Part shown: positions 54,036 through 61,262 of the stretch, piece by piece
Layout: every line of letters starts with the position of its first letter
How positions within the stretch are numbered: the first letter of the stretch is position 1
From: Adhaeribacter pallidiroseus
GTDB lineage: Bacteria; Bacteroidota; Bacteroidia; Cytophagales; Hymenobacteraceae
DNA: 64,000 nucleotides
NCBI RefSeq assembly: GCF_003340495.1
Contig: NZ_QASA01000001.1
Span: 4,340,001 to 4,404,000 of the forward strand
Reading direction: 5' to 3'
Position numbers and translations under genes: made by a program
Notes under the pieces: generated by a model
Seen by the model: only the letters and a program-made list of their open reading frames with translations
Database searches by the model: none
Told to the model about the DNA's origin: nothing

Positions 54036-54758
54036 TTACTTAATACCTCCAAAAGCAGCGAAACAGTTGTTTTTATGAAGCACCTCGGTATGTCTAAAAC
54101 CTACTTTTTTTAATAATTCAAGCTGATAGGTTAAAGAACGGGGTGAATCTTCTTTCTCGATATAGGCCAAAACTTTTTCCTTATAGGCCGCACCGCCTAA
54201 TTGTTCCAGGTAATCGGCGTATTTATCCCACATCAGTTTGTTTATGGGCGTGGCATCGTGCGTAATCAAATCCGAAATCCAGAAGGTACCGCCCGGTTTT
54301 AAAGTACGGTATAATTTCGTAAAAACTGCTTCCCATTCTTCGTCGGTGCGTAGGTGGTGCAGCACGGCCCCGGCCAAAATGGTGCAGTAATAGTTTTCCG
54401 GTAAATCTAATTCGCGTACATCGGCTTGCTTTATTTCTACGGTACCGGTAGTAGCATCTGTAACTCTTTCCCGGGCTTTCTGGAGCATGGGTTGGCTTAA
54501 ATCCACCAGGGTGCAGTGCATATCCGGTATTTTGGTTAACAACTTTAAGGTATAATTGCCGGCACCGCAGCCAATATCCAGTAACCGCGAGGCTTTAGGC
54601 GTGGCGTACTTTACGGCATCGGTAATTAATTCTAAACTAATTGGGGCATCCACGGTTGATTGCTGACCCGTGTCCAGGTTAGAAAACCGGTCTACGTCCT
54701 GATCAAACCGTTGTCTTATTTCCGCCACGCTCGATTTACCATTTGTATTTTGTTCCAT
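54036..54758 (-). CDS. class I SAM-dependent methyltransferase
   Basis: This 240-residue cytoplasmic methyltransferase has the Rossmann-type SAM fold: motif I LLDIGCGAGNYTLKLL (about residues 60-75), TLVDLSQPMLQKARERV (acidic end of strand 2), QADVRELDLPENYYC (motif II region), AGAVLHHLRTDEEWEAVF, and FWISDLITHDATP. The acceptor is not visible. The gene starts 127 bases from a LysR regulator gene on the other strand, a layout in which the regulator often controls the divergent gene. ATG at 54758 is the first start with a normal family N-terminus. Confidence 0.9.
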   Translation of the reverse strand: MEQNTNGKSSVAEIRQRFDQDVDRFSNLDTGQQSTVDAPISLELITDAVKYATPKASRLLDIGCGAGNYTLKLLTKIPDMHCTLVDLSQPMLQKARERVTDATTGTVEIKQADVRELDLPENYYCTILAGAVLHHLRTDEEWEAVFTKLYRTLKPGGTFWISDLITHDATPINKLMWDKYADYLEQLGGAAYKEKVLAYIEKEDSPRSLTYQLELLKKVGFRHTEVLHKNNCFAAFGGIK

Positions 54759-54885
54759 TGTTCCTCAGGTTATTGGTTATTTATACGGCATCCACTATCC
54801 CTTTTTTGGCAAATCTAAAGCAACCAACGATATTTGTAAAGGATCAATTTTATCAATAATCCATACTTTATAAGTATCGAGCAGC

Positions 54886-55797
54886 ATGGAGTTACGCCAT
54901 TTACTTTATTTTAAAACGGTAGCCGAAGAATTACATTTCCGGAAAGCCGCCAACAAATTGTTTATCTCGCAGCCACCGCTGAGCCGCCAAATAAAAGAAC
55001 TGGAAGATGAATTAGGGGCGATTTTATTTACGCGCAGCAACAAACAGGTTAGCTTAACTCCGGCCGGTAAGTTTTTTAAAAAAGAAATAGACACGCTCTT
55101 CTCGCACCTCGCAGAAAGCAAAAATGTGGTAAAGCAAATGCACGGGGCTATTCCTACACCGCTCCGGATCGGTTATATTAGCTCTACTTACCAACAACAT
55201 CTGGTACCTATTTTAAAAGAGTTGCCGGCTTTTTTTCCTTTCGCCAAAACCCGCTTGTACGAAGTACCTACGGTAAAGCAAGTTCGGGCGCTGGAAGAAG
55301 GCAAGCTGGATGTAGGCATCATGCGGGCACCCGTACAATCTGAAAAATTAAAAATTATAACTTTGTTTCCGGATCCTTTTGTGGTAGTACTGCCGGCGCA
55401 GGAACAAAATTTTTCCGGGACGGAATCTTTAGCTGAATTTTTAAAAAATCAGCCGTTTATCTTCTTTAACCAGAATTACGCGCCCGATTACTACCGGAAG
55501 TTAGTAGAAATTTGCCAGCGGTTGGGTTTTGTGCCGGAGGTAGCACACGAACCTAATAACATCCATTCTATTCTGCGGTTGGTGGAAAGCGGGATGGGCG
55601 TTTCGATTGTGCCGGCATCGGTGCAGGAACAATACCCTTACTTAAAGCTTTCGTATTACGGGTTGCCGGGAATACCCATAACCACGGAAGTAGTTTTGGC
55701 TTACAAGCCTTCGGCTTCTAATGCGGTGGTAGACTGGTTTATTCAAAAATTTACGGCAAAGTTTAACACTGAGAATCCAGTTGGGCAGCCCAATTAA
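54886..55797 (+). CDS. LysR-family transcriptional regulator
   Basis: This 303-residue regulator has an N-terminal winged helix (MELRHLLYFKTVAEELHFRK; AANKLFISQPPLSRQIKELE; LGAILFTRSNKQVSLTPAGK) and a C-terminal two-lobed effector domain (LRIGYISSTYQQHLVPILKE; LDVGIMRAP; LVESGMGVSIVPASVQE). The pattern is that of the BenM/CatM-like LysR group. It lies divergently from the methyltransferase gene, so the shared 127 bases should contain its operator and both promoters. The effector is unknown. Confidence 0.92.
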   Translation: MELRHLLYFKTVAEELHFRKAANKLFISQPPLSRQIKELEDELGAILFTRSNKQVSLTPAGKFFKKEIDTLFSHLAESKNVVKQMHGAIPTPLRIGYISSTYQQHLVPILKELPAFFPFAKTRLYEVPTVKQVRALEEGKLDVGIMRAPVQSEKLKIITLFPDPFVVVLPAQEQNFSGTESLAEFLKNQPFIFFNQNYAPDYYRKLVEICQRLGFVPEVAHEPNNIHSILRLVESGMGVSIVPASVQEQYPYLKLSYYGLPGIPITTEVVLAYKPSASNAVVDWFIQKFTAKFNTENPVGQPN

Positions 55798-55884
55798 TTT
55801 TTAGATAAGAACCCGCTCTTTTCCGTTATAAATTGCCCATGAAAGCAGTAATTTTGCCTCAGGTAAACTTCTGCGGGTTCGCGA

Positions 55885-58122
55885 ATGTTCTTAACCTGCA
55901 CTAAGCCCGAAACCTTGTTACCTGCACCTAAAATCTTACTTATTACGCCGCCGCTCACGCAATTAAATACGCCTTACCCGGCCACCGCGTACATAAAAGG
56001 TTTTTTGCAACAATACCACTACCCCGTAGCGCAAGCCGATTTTGGCATTGAACTGGTTTTAAAACTTTTTTCCCGGGCCGGACTTACGCGGGTGTTTCAC
56101 GCCATTGAGCAGCAGAATCTGCCGCTTTCGGATAACTGCAAACGGATGCTGCGCTTAAAGCGGTTTTATCTGGCTACCATTGAGCCTACCATTCGCTTTC
56201 TACAGAATACCGATACCACGCTGGCCCAGCAAATCTGTTACAACGGCTTTTTACCCGAAGCGTCGCGGTTTGACCAAATCGGTGATTTAGAATTTGCTTT
56301 TGGCGCCATGGGCATTAACGATAAAGCCCGCCACCTGGCCACCCTGTACCTCGAAGATCTCGGCGATTTAATAAAAGAAACTATTTGCCCGTATTTTGGC
56401 TTCAGCCGCTACGCCGAAAAACTAGCTTTATCGGCTACTTCTTTTGATCCGTTGCAAACGGCCTTGGACGAAAAACCAAACCTGGTAGATGAGCTGTTAC
56501 TGGAGATTTTAGCCGAACGTCTGGCGCAGGTAAAACCCGATATTGTTGGCTTTTCGGTGCCTTTTCCGGGTAATTTATACGGCGCGTTGCGTTGCGCCCA
56601 GTTCATCAAACAACACTTCCCGGCGGTAAAAACCATAATGGGTGGCGGTTACCCCAACACGGAGTTGCGCAGTTTAAAAGAACCTCGTTTTTTTAATTTT
56701 ATTGATTTTGTAACCCTCGACGATGGCGAAGGTCCGTGGTTAAAGCTGCTGGAATACTTACAGAATAATCGGCCTAAAGAATTATTGCAACGCACTTTTC
56801 TACGGGAAGCGGGTGAGGTGAAATACCTAAACGGCTGTCAGGATGCCAACATCCCGCATACCGAAGTAGGCACCCCGGATTACGCGGGTTTGCCCCTGGA
56901 TAAATACTTGTCGGTAATTGAGGTAATGAACCCCATGCACCGGCTGTGGAGCGATGGCCGTTGGAATAAATTAACGGTGGCGCACGGCTGCTACTGGAAG
57001 CGTTGCTCGTTCTGCGACGTTACCCTGGATTACATTGCCCGCTACGAAACCGCCCCGGCCACTTTGTTAGTGGATCGCATCGAAGCCATTGTGGCACAAA
57101 CCGGCCAAACGGGTTTTCATTTTGTAGACGAAGCCGCTCCTCCTTTGGCCCTCCGGGATTTAGCCATTGAGCTAATCCGGCGCGGCGTAAAAATAACCTG
57201 GTGGGGAAACATCCGCTTCGAGAAAACTTTCACGCCTGATATTTGCCGTTTACTCGCCGCTTCGGGTTGCATTGCGGTTTCGGGTGGTTTGGAAGTAGCT
57301 TCAGATCGGTTGCTGGCGAAGATGGAGAAGGGCGTAACCATTGCGCAGGTAGCCCGGGTTACTGATGGCTTTACCCAGGCTGGCATTATGGTGCACGCTT
57401 ACCTCATGTACGGCTTCCCGACGCAAACCGCTCAGGAAACCATTGACTCCTTAGAGGTAGTACGGCAATTATTTTTAAATAATGTGATTCAATCGGGTTT
57501 CTGGCACCGCTTTTCCATGACGGCGCACAGCCCGGTGGGTAAAAACCCCGAAAAGTACGGGGTACGTCAGATTGGTCCGCCGGCCGGTAACTTTGCCCAC
57601 AACGATTTGTGGCACGACGACCCGCAAGGCTGCGACCACGAGTTATTTGGCACCGGCTTAGCCAAAGCCATTTACAATTACATGCACGGCATTGGCCTGG
57701 AGGAACCGCTTTCTTTCTGGTTCGATTTTAAAGTACCCCGGCCCACTATTAGCCCGGTTTTGATCGAACAAGCGATTGTGGCCCCTATTAAGCCCGACAG
57801 TGAAAAACAAAACTTGCGCGTGCTTTGGCTGGGTAATATGCCGGAGCTAGAAGTAATTACTTTCGTTAAAAAAGGAAAGAACACGGAAAAAGCAGTACTC
57901 ACTTTTTACGAGAAAGCCGAAGATTTTCAGATCAAGACTACTCCAGTTATTGGGCAATGGTTAGTGGAAATGCTTACGCAGGTAAGTTGCGATGCGGCGC
58001 AAACTACCCGGTTAAAAGATTTGGCGCAACAGTTTCCTAGCCAAGCTGGTTTTACTTTTTCTGAATTCTTGATATCGCCTACGTGGTTGTTGCTTCGGGA
58101 GAAAGGCTTATTGCTGGTTTAA
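55885..58122 (+). CDS. B12-binding-domain radical SAM protein
   Basis: The 745-residue protein carries an N-terminal cobalamin-binding-like Rossmann part (about 10-300: KILLITPPLTQLNTPYPATA; DIVGFSVPFPGNLYGALRCA; TIMGGGYPNTELRSLKE; DFVTLDDGEGPWLKLLEYL). A radical SAM core follows at about 355-600, with the cluster Cys in GCYWKRCSFC (C369, C374, C377; C-x4-C-x2-C rather than the usual x3 spacing), GFHFVDEAAPPLALRDLAIE, GGLEVASDRLLAKMEKGV and AYLMYGFPTQTAQETIDSLE. The C-terminus of about 140 residues is unassigned. It uses a 4Fe-4S cluster and SAM, possibly with cobalamin. The product is unknown, and no peptide or lipid gene next to it hints at the substrate. Confidence 0.9.
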   Translation: MFLTCTKPETLLPAPKILLITPPLTQLNTPYPATAYIKGFLQQYHYPVAQADFGIELVLKLFSRAGLTRVFHAIEQQNLPLSDNCKRMLRLKRFYLATIEPTIRFLQNTDTTLAQQICYNGFLPEASRFDQIGDLEFAFGAMGINDKARHLATLYLEDLGDLIKETICPYFGFSRYAEKLALSATSFDPLQTALDEKPNLVDELLLEILAERLAQVKPDIVGFSVPFPGNLYGALRCAQFIKQHFPAVKTIMGGGYPNTELRSLKEPRFFNFIDFVTLDDGEGPWLKLLEYLQNNRPKELLQRTFLREAGEVKYLNGCQDANIPHTEVGTPDYAGLPLDKYLSVIEVMNPMHRLWSDGRWNKLTVAHGCYWKRCSFCDVTLDYIARYETAPATLLVDRIEAIVAQTGQTGFHFVDEAAPPLALRDLAIELIRRGVKITWWGNIRFEKTFTPDICRLLAASGCIAVSGGLEVASDRLLAKMEKGVTIAQVARVTDGFTQAGIMVHAYLMYGFPTQTAQETIDSLEVVRQLFLNNVIQSGFWHRFSMTAHSPVGKNPEKYGVRQIGPPAGNFAHNDLWHDDPQGCDHELFGTGLAKAIYNYMHGIGLEEPLSFWFDFKVPRPTISPVLIEQAIVAPIKPDSEKQNLRVLWLGNMPELEVITFVKKGKNTEKAVLTFYEKAEDFQIKTTPVIGQWLVEMLTQVSCDAAQTTRLKDLAQQFPSQAGFTFSEFLISPTWLLLREKGLLLV

Positions 58123-58808
58123 AGCACTAGCTAATAGGACGCAGAACATTCAAATACTTTCTCATTCATCTGGCGCCAGTGTTTAGCTTAGCGTCACTGG
58201 GGACTTTTGGACAAGAGCCAGTCTCCGGACTGGCGCATTTGCTTTTGTAATTCCTTCTTTGGAGCCGGTTCCCGTCGCCAGGCGTTGGTGCTATCAAGTT
58301 TGATACAGCTGAGTTTGCCTCGTGGCCGACGGGCCTCGTTTGGCTCTTTCGGGCGGTCTAAGCTCTCTTTCCTCGACTCCGTCTGCGGAATTTTGCTGCG
58401 CAAAACCGAAACCTTAGAAGGCCCTCAACAGCCAAACTGGTGTCAGTTGCGCTTAGCTACTGATGATCTAGCCTTACCCGTTATCAATTGAATCGGTTTG
58501 TTTCAATCTTCTTAGTAAAACTATGGCGCGGATTTACTTGCGTGACTTTCCTCATTTTGCTCAAGCCTAGAGCAATGGATTTTTTTAATTTTTGCTGATT
58601 TTACGATCAGATAATCAGAAAAAATTAATATTAGAAGATGCTGAACGGGATTTGCAATGCCGTTTGTCGGAGCGCTCGGATTGGTAATAGGACAAAATTA
58701 ACATTTCATTTAAAGCCATACCAATTCTGAATTTAGAATTAGTACCTCAGACGATTTTCTCCTTAGTAGATTTCAACTACAATCAGCTAAGCTTTACAAT
58801 ACCTTTTC
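58123..58808. other. repeat-containing intergenic region
   Basis: About 690 bases hold a structured repeat with two hairpins (about 58171-58240; gccagtc-tccg-gactggc at 58217-58234) and the best-preserved copy of the long dispersed repeat (about 58250-58470). The rest is AT-rich. A 94-codon frame on the + strand (58207-58491) lies wholly inside the repeats and is not supported as a gene. Confidence 0.6.
58250..58470 (+). repeat. dispersed ~200-bp repeat, copy 3
   Basis: It shares ctctttcctcgactccgtct, gcggaattttgctgcgcaaa and accgaaacc with copy 1 (50221) and ttctttggagccggttcccg, gctgagtttgcctc and ttagaaggccctc with inverted copy 2 (50591). It looks the least decayed of the three. Confidence 0.85.
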
Positions 58809-59330
58809 TTATAATGATTTTACCATTATATAATCCAGTTGTACATCATCGCCTACGGCAAAATCGTCGGTACCAGCCTGGTAAAAGCCCCATTTTTCGT
58901 AAAAAGAGATTGCTCTGGGGTTATGTTCCCAAACGGTGAGCCATATGGCATCGCAACCTAATAATTTCGCTTTTTCGACGCTGAAATGCATAAGTTGGTC
59001 GCCGAGCCCCAAACCTAAATACTGGCGCAACAAATAAAGCCGGTTAATTTTTAACGGATTTGCAAAAGGCAGTTGGGCATCCGGAGCGGGGAATTCTAAT
59101 TTCAAATAACCCACTGGTTCGTCGGCCAGTTCGGCAATATAAAATTCAAAATCGGGCTCCACTAATTCAGCCGCAATTGCCTCCGGGGTAAAATGCTTGT
59201 TTAGAAAAGCCGCCATGTTTTCGGGAGTGTTGTCTGCCCCAAATGCTTCTTCAAAAGATTGCCAGCTTAGCCGGGCCAGTAATTCGGCGTCTTGGCTGGT
59301 AACGCGACGGAGGGTTACTGTTTTTTTCAA
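58809..59330 (-). CDS. GNAT family N-acetyltransferase
   Basis: The 173-residue protein has the GNAT fold: TLRRVTSQDAELLARLSWQS at the start, EFYIAELADEPVGYLKLEFP (strand 4), INRLYLLRQYLGLGLGDQLM (acetyl-CoA loop, Q-x-L-G-L-G variant), and AIWLTVWEHNPRAISFYEKW. This arrangement resembles spermidine/PaiA-like acetyltransferases. The loop lacks the common Arg (Q/RxxGxG/A has Leu here), which is tolerated in some members. The gene is monocistronic or the last of a short - strand series. Substrate unknown. Confidence 0.87.
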   Translation of the reverse strand: MKKTVTLRRVTSQDAELLARLSWQSFEEAFGADNTPENMAAFLNKHFTPEAIAAELVEPDFEFYIAELADEPVGYLKLEFPAPDAQLPFANPLKINRLYLLRQYLGLGLGDQLMHFSVEKAKLLGCDAIWLTVWEHNPRAISFYEKWGFYQAGTDDFAVGDDVQLDYIMVKSL

Positions 59331-59355
59331 AAAAATACTATAGTTTAACCGGTGT

Positions 59356-59730
59356 TTATTGCGGCAAAGATAAGGAAGCCGGCCGATTTACAAAACGGTA
59401 GAAAAACCAGGCGCCTAATACATAAGCCAGAATATCCCAGAAATCGCGGGTATATTTTCCGGAAAAAGTGGGCAGAACGCCTTCAAACCACACGCTTACG
59501 TAAACCACCGCAAAAATTACCTGTATTTTAGAAAGTACGTACTGCGGATTGCGGTAAACCCATTGCCGCTGCACAGCTACCGCTAACGTTAAAATTACGG
59601 GCATCGCCAGCAAATCGTCGAGGTAATGATGCACGAAAGGCAGGGTGAAAATTTTAAAAAATTCCAGGATATAAGTTACCCAAAACAGGCTCGCCGAGAA
59701 CAAAAAAAATGGATTACGTAAGATGCGCAT
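59356..59730 (-). CDS. small multi-helix membrane protein
   Basis: The protein has 124 residues from the ATG at 59730, whose first base pair overlaps the stop of the upstream gene as TGATG. An ATG at 59757 is also in frame. At least three or four helices are visible: FFLFSASLFWVTYILEFFKI, LLAMPVILTLAVAVQRQWVY, VIFAVVYVSVWFEGVLPTFS and FWDILAYVLGAWFFYRFVNR. Similar small proteins are widespread in Bacteroidota and are sometimes annotated as magnesium-citrate transporters, a name I would not rely on. The tight coupling means it is made together with the zinc-ribbon protein encoded upstream. Confidence 0.75.
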   Translation of the reverse strand: MRILRNPFFLFSASLFWVTYILEFFKIFTLPFVHHYLDDLLAMPVILTLAVAVQRQWVYRNPQYVLSKIQVIFAVVYVSVWFEGVLPTFSGKYTRDFWDILAYVLGAWFFYRFVNRPASLSLPQ

Positions 59731-60035
59731 CAGCCAGCGAGCATGGTTAAAAACCACAGAATAAACGACAAGATGGCAATAAAAGAAATTTGCACAGCTT
59801 GCACCCCGCGTTTACCCATTTTCACCAAAAAAGAATCGGTTGGATAAATCTTAATCAACTCCATGTTGATCTGGTAGGGCTTTTTCTCGTTGGCTTCGGC
59901 TTCGGATTTAGCCTGCGCCAGAAAAGCTTTTTCATCGAGCAAATGCCCGCAAAACTCACAGGTGTCATTAACTTGCTGATTCCAATGCGACCACTTTCCG
60001 CAATTTTTGCATTTTTTAGTCGACTGTAACGCCAT
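59730..60035 (-). CDS. zinc-ribbon membrane protein
   Basis: This 101-residue protein has an N-terminal zinc ribbon of two Cys pairs (KCKNCGKW and CEFCGHLL, about residues 9-32). A charged middle (AQAKSEAEANEKKPYQINME) follows, then one C-terminal membrane helix (VQISFIAILSFILWFLTMLA). It is likely a tail-anchored inner-membrane protein with the ribbon in the cytoplasm. The stop overlaps the start of the next gene (TGATG), so both probably work together. Function unknown. Confidence 0.8.
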   Translation of the reverse strand: MALQSTKKCKNCGKWSHWNQQVNDTCEFCGHLLDEKAFLAQAKSEAEANEKKPYQINMELIKIYPTDSFLVKMGKRGVQAVQISFIAILSFILWFLTMLAG

Positions 60036-60158
60036 TCTTGTGAGAGATATATTTTTTACTTGTTAAAATAAAGTTAATTATTAAAACAGAGCTAATTTTT
60101 AAAATTTAATTATTTCTACCGACTTTTAAAGGTAAAATCTACCTGAGTTGGTGGTTCA

Positions 60159-60728
60159 TCAAACCTGGTATTTGGTAGGAACCTCGTCAGTTGCGCGCAT
60201 GGTACGCAAGAATGATTCCATAAGGACTTCGATTTGACTGATGGTGGCTTGATCCTGAATAGTGCCAGTAGCGCTAACTTTTCCTTTCACGCCTTTTATC
60301 AAAAGCCTGGATTCTTCGGGTAGCCGGGCTTCGATTGTAGTCATGATTAATGCCAGCGATTCCAAGGCTTTTTCGCCGGAAGCTGCGGCCACAATAATAG
60401 CGGTTGGTTTGTTCGAGAAATTCGTGGTGGACACATTCCACTCCAAAGCGTTTTTTAAACTACCGGGCAAGCTAAACACGTACTCCGGCGTACAGATTAG
60501 TATCCCATCGGCTTTTTGAATTTTTTCTCTGAAATTTACTACAACCACGGGCGGCTCCTCCTGATCTAGCTCCGGATTGAAATGCGGCAAGGTATCAATG
60601 CCGTCGAATAGCTCTACATTAATCTCGTTTTTAAAATAATCGGCGATAAACCGGATAATGGCTTCGTTCGAAGATTTTTTTTTAGTACTACCGGAAATAG
60701 CCAGTATATGCTTTTTGCTCTCGGCCAT
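60159..60728 (-). CDS. NADPH-dependent FMN reductase family protein
   Basis: The 189-residue flavodoxin-like protein begins with the FMN phosphate loop ILAISGSTKKKSSNEAIIRF, then LFDGIDTLPHFNPELDQEEP and ILICTPEYVFSLPGSLKNAL, the usual P-E-Y/NxS-x-PG-x-LKNA/W motif. It probably reduces quinones, azo dyes, metals or free FMN with NAD(P)H. A later stretch (IIVAAASGEKALESLALIMT) also fits. It starts 23 bases after the stop of the GNAT gene upstream, so they may share a transcript. Confidence 0.9.
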   Translation of the reverse strand: MAESKKHILAISGSTKKKSSNEAIIRFIADYFKNEINVELFDGIDTLPHFNPELDQEEPPVVVVNFREKIQKADGILICTPEYVFSLPGSLKNALEWNVSTTNFSNKPTAIIVAAASGEKALESLALIMTTIEARLPEESRLLIKGVKGKVSATGTIQDQATISQIEVLMESFLRTMRATDEVPTKYQV

Positions 60729-60751
60729 AAGTTTAAATTATTTACGGATGG

Positions 60752-61174
60752 TTAATGTAAAGCGGCATCTCCGTCTAACATCCACGCCTGCGGACGGTGG
60801 GTAAAGCCAAGGTGCGGGTAATATTGTTCGGCCGCGGGAGCCGCCAGTAAAACAACTTTGGCGTGTGGTCCCCCGGCTAATTGCGTTTGCCGGATTAACT
60901 CTTTGCCAATGCCTTGCTTCTGAAAATCGCGGTGCACCGCTAAGTCCGATAAATACGTAACAAAAGCAAAATCAGAAAACGCCCGCGAAATACCAACTAG
61001 CTGCGTATGGGCCCAAGCTGTAATCACCAGATTAGCGTGCTGCAACATCGCCTGCATCCGGGTCTGGTCTTGAATAGGCCGGCGCTCCCCGAGCGTAGAC
61101 GCTTCGTATAAAGCAGTTACTTCATTTAAATCAAGATCGTTTCCGGTTCTATAGACAATTAGCGGCCTGGGCAT
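60752..61174 (-). CDS. GNAT family N-acetyltransferase
   Basis: This 140-residue protein is a short GNAT: RPLIVYRTGNDLDLNEVTAL at the start, WAHTQLVGISRAFSDFAFVT, LAVHRDFQKQGIGKELIRQT (acetyl-CoA loop QKQGIGKEL) and VVLLAAPAAEQYYPHLGF. The length fits the small YhbS/AAC-like group. It is 88 bases after uvrB in the same direction, with a terminator between. The substrate is unknown. Confidence 0.9.
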   Translation of the reverse strand: MPRPLIVYRTGNDLDLNEVTALYEASTLGERRPIQDQTRMQAMLQHANLVITAWAHTQLVGISRAFSDFAFVTYLSDLAVHRDFQKQGIGKELIRQTQLAGGPHAKVVLLAAPAAEQYYPHLGFTHRPQAWMLDGDAALH

Positions 61175-61231
61175 GACGCAAAAAATTAAAAAATTTAAAA
61201 AAACGATGAGACAACAGCTAAAAGAAGAAAG

Positions 61232-61262
61232 CAGCCTTCTGGTTTTCAGAAGGCTGTGTCCT
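61232..61262 (-). terminator. terminator after uvrB
   Basis: A 10-bp stem (cagccttctg at 61232-61241 with cagaaggctg at 61247-61256) begins about six bases after the uvrB stop. A T-rich tract follows on the - strand (about 61231-61218). Confidence 0.8.

Noticed and set aside
58207-58491. 94-codon open frame on + strand
   Set aside because: Wholly within the dispersed repeat; copies at 50221 and 50591 do not keep the frame open, so it is not coding.
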